Assembly: GCA_959596515.1 (NCBI GenBank)
Contig: CAUFXR010000041.1
Coordinates: forward strand, 1 to 21,789
From: an uncultured Oscillospiraceae bacterium
Lineage (GTDB): Bacteria; Bacillota; Clostridia; Oscillospirales; Acutalibacteraceae
DNA length: 21,789 bases
Direction of reading: 5' to 3'
The notes beneath the pieces were generated by a model. It saw nothing but the letters and a program-made list of their open reading frames with translations, made no database searches and was not told the origin of the DNA. The translations under genes and the position numbers were made by a program. Below, one piece after another: positions 21,357 to 21,789 of this stretch (its first letter is position 1; every line of letters starts with the position of its first letter).

Positions 21357-21674
21357 ATGGCAGTTATTGAGCTTACAAAACAAAATTTCCAGTCTGAAGT
21401 TGTAGAAAGCAAGGAAAAGGTATTGATCGATTTTTGGGCGACTTGGTGCGGCCCGTGCAGAATGGTTTCTCCGATCGTAGATGAAATCGCGGAGGAATCC
21501 CCTGCCGGCGTTAAAGTGTGTAAGGTGAATGTGGATGAGCAGCCAGAGCTTGCCCAGCAGTTCCAGGTGATGAGCATCCCGACCTTGGTGGTCATGAAGG
21601 ACGGCAAGCCGGTGGCCAGCTCCATAGGGGCCAGACCGAAGCAGTTCATCGTCAAGATGATCGAGGAAGCGTAA
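21357..21674 (+). CDS. trxA: Thioredoxin
   Basis: 105 aa from ATG 21357, with AGGAGG 9 bases upstream. Normal thioredoxin length and fold: DFWATWCGPCRM active site (Cys31, Cys34), conserved Asp in DFW, cis-Pro75 in SIPTL, and the C-terminal GARP-like turn. No signal peptide, so cytoplasmic. It lies 29 bp after the CcdA-TlpA fusion gene and is probably its electron donor; the operon ends at the terminator at 21697. No thioredoxin reductase gene is seen in the window. Confidence 0.96.
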   Translation: MAVIELTKQNFQSEVVESKEKVLIDFWATWCGPCRMVSPIVDEIAEESPAGVKVCKVNVDEQPELAQQFQVMSIPTLVVMKDGKPVASSIGARPKQFIVKMIEEA

Positions 21675-21696
21675 ATCCCGGCGTATTCTTTTTCCC

Positions 21697-21728
21697 AAAA
21701 GCAGCGGCCGAAAGGCCGCTGCTTTTTT
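21697..21728 (+). terminator. Strong terminator of the redox operon
   Basis: AAAAGCAGCGGCC (21697-21709), GAAA loop, GGCCGCTGCTTTT, then TT. Perfect 13-bp stem with a GNRA loop. Confidence 0.93.
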
Positions 21729-21789
21729 ACTGTGTGGGTGAATTATACTATCAAGAGCAACAGTTTAGGGAAATAAAAGAGTTCATACA

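Overview
The window comes from a low-to-mid GC Gram-positive bacterium, most likely an anaerobic gut-type Clostridia (Oscillospiraceae-like). The evidence is AGGAGG-type ribosome sites throughout, a Firmicutes-style tmRNA ending in LAA, a DUF4854-type lipoprotein pair, a GH18/LysM cell-wall hydrolase of the spore-germination type, and an Rrf2 / CcdA-TlpA / thioredoxin redox operon. The species cannot be named from the sequence.

Region 1 (1-9566): the 3' part of ssrA (tmRNA) with a 9.3-kb integrated element. A perfect 23-bp direct repeat, made of the T-loop to CCA end of tmRNA, sits at 221-243 (attL) and 9544-9566 (attR). Paired integrase arm-type repeats lie inside both ends. The element has a leftward integrase and XRE repressor, two overlapping opposed promoters, then a rightward series: small HTH protein, excisionase-like protein, winged-helix protein, primase-polymerase/helicase fusion, an iteron-like candidate origin, a small unknown protein and a sigma-70-like factor. 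The right half has a leftward operon of five small unknown proteins behind a ~310-nt structured-looking leader, and a divergent ribbon-helix-helix regulator with a partner gene. The shared control region carries three near-identical palindromes. There is no relaxase, conjugation, capsid or terminase gene. The gene order (int-repressor | xis-like, prim/rep, ori) resembles phage-inducible chromosomal islands, but the cargo (own sigma factor, RHH switch, small-protein operon) is not standard. This is the best candidate for an undescribed system.

Region 2 (9567-12700): an AT-rich graveyard. It holds the displaced native tmRNA terminator, an IS1595-like transposase whose catalytic residues appear lost, a 48-aa protein, a second primase-polymerase/RepA helicase cut off inside its helicase domain, a 28-aa gene stump, and 2.7 copies of a 95-bp tandem repeat with an 8-bp hairpin. 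It looks like the decayed remains of an older element at the same site.

Region 3 (12700-21789): chromosomal background. It contains a MATE efflux transporter, a convergent membrane-anchored GH18-SH3-LysM-LysM hydrolase, an ~850-bp gene-poor stretch that may encode a structured RNA, two DUF4854-like lipoproteins each with its own promoter and terminator, and the Rrf2 regulator, CcdA-TlpA fusion and thioredoxin operon. That operon is driven by a consensus promoter overlapped by a dyad and closed by a strong terminator.
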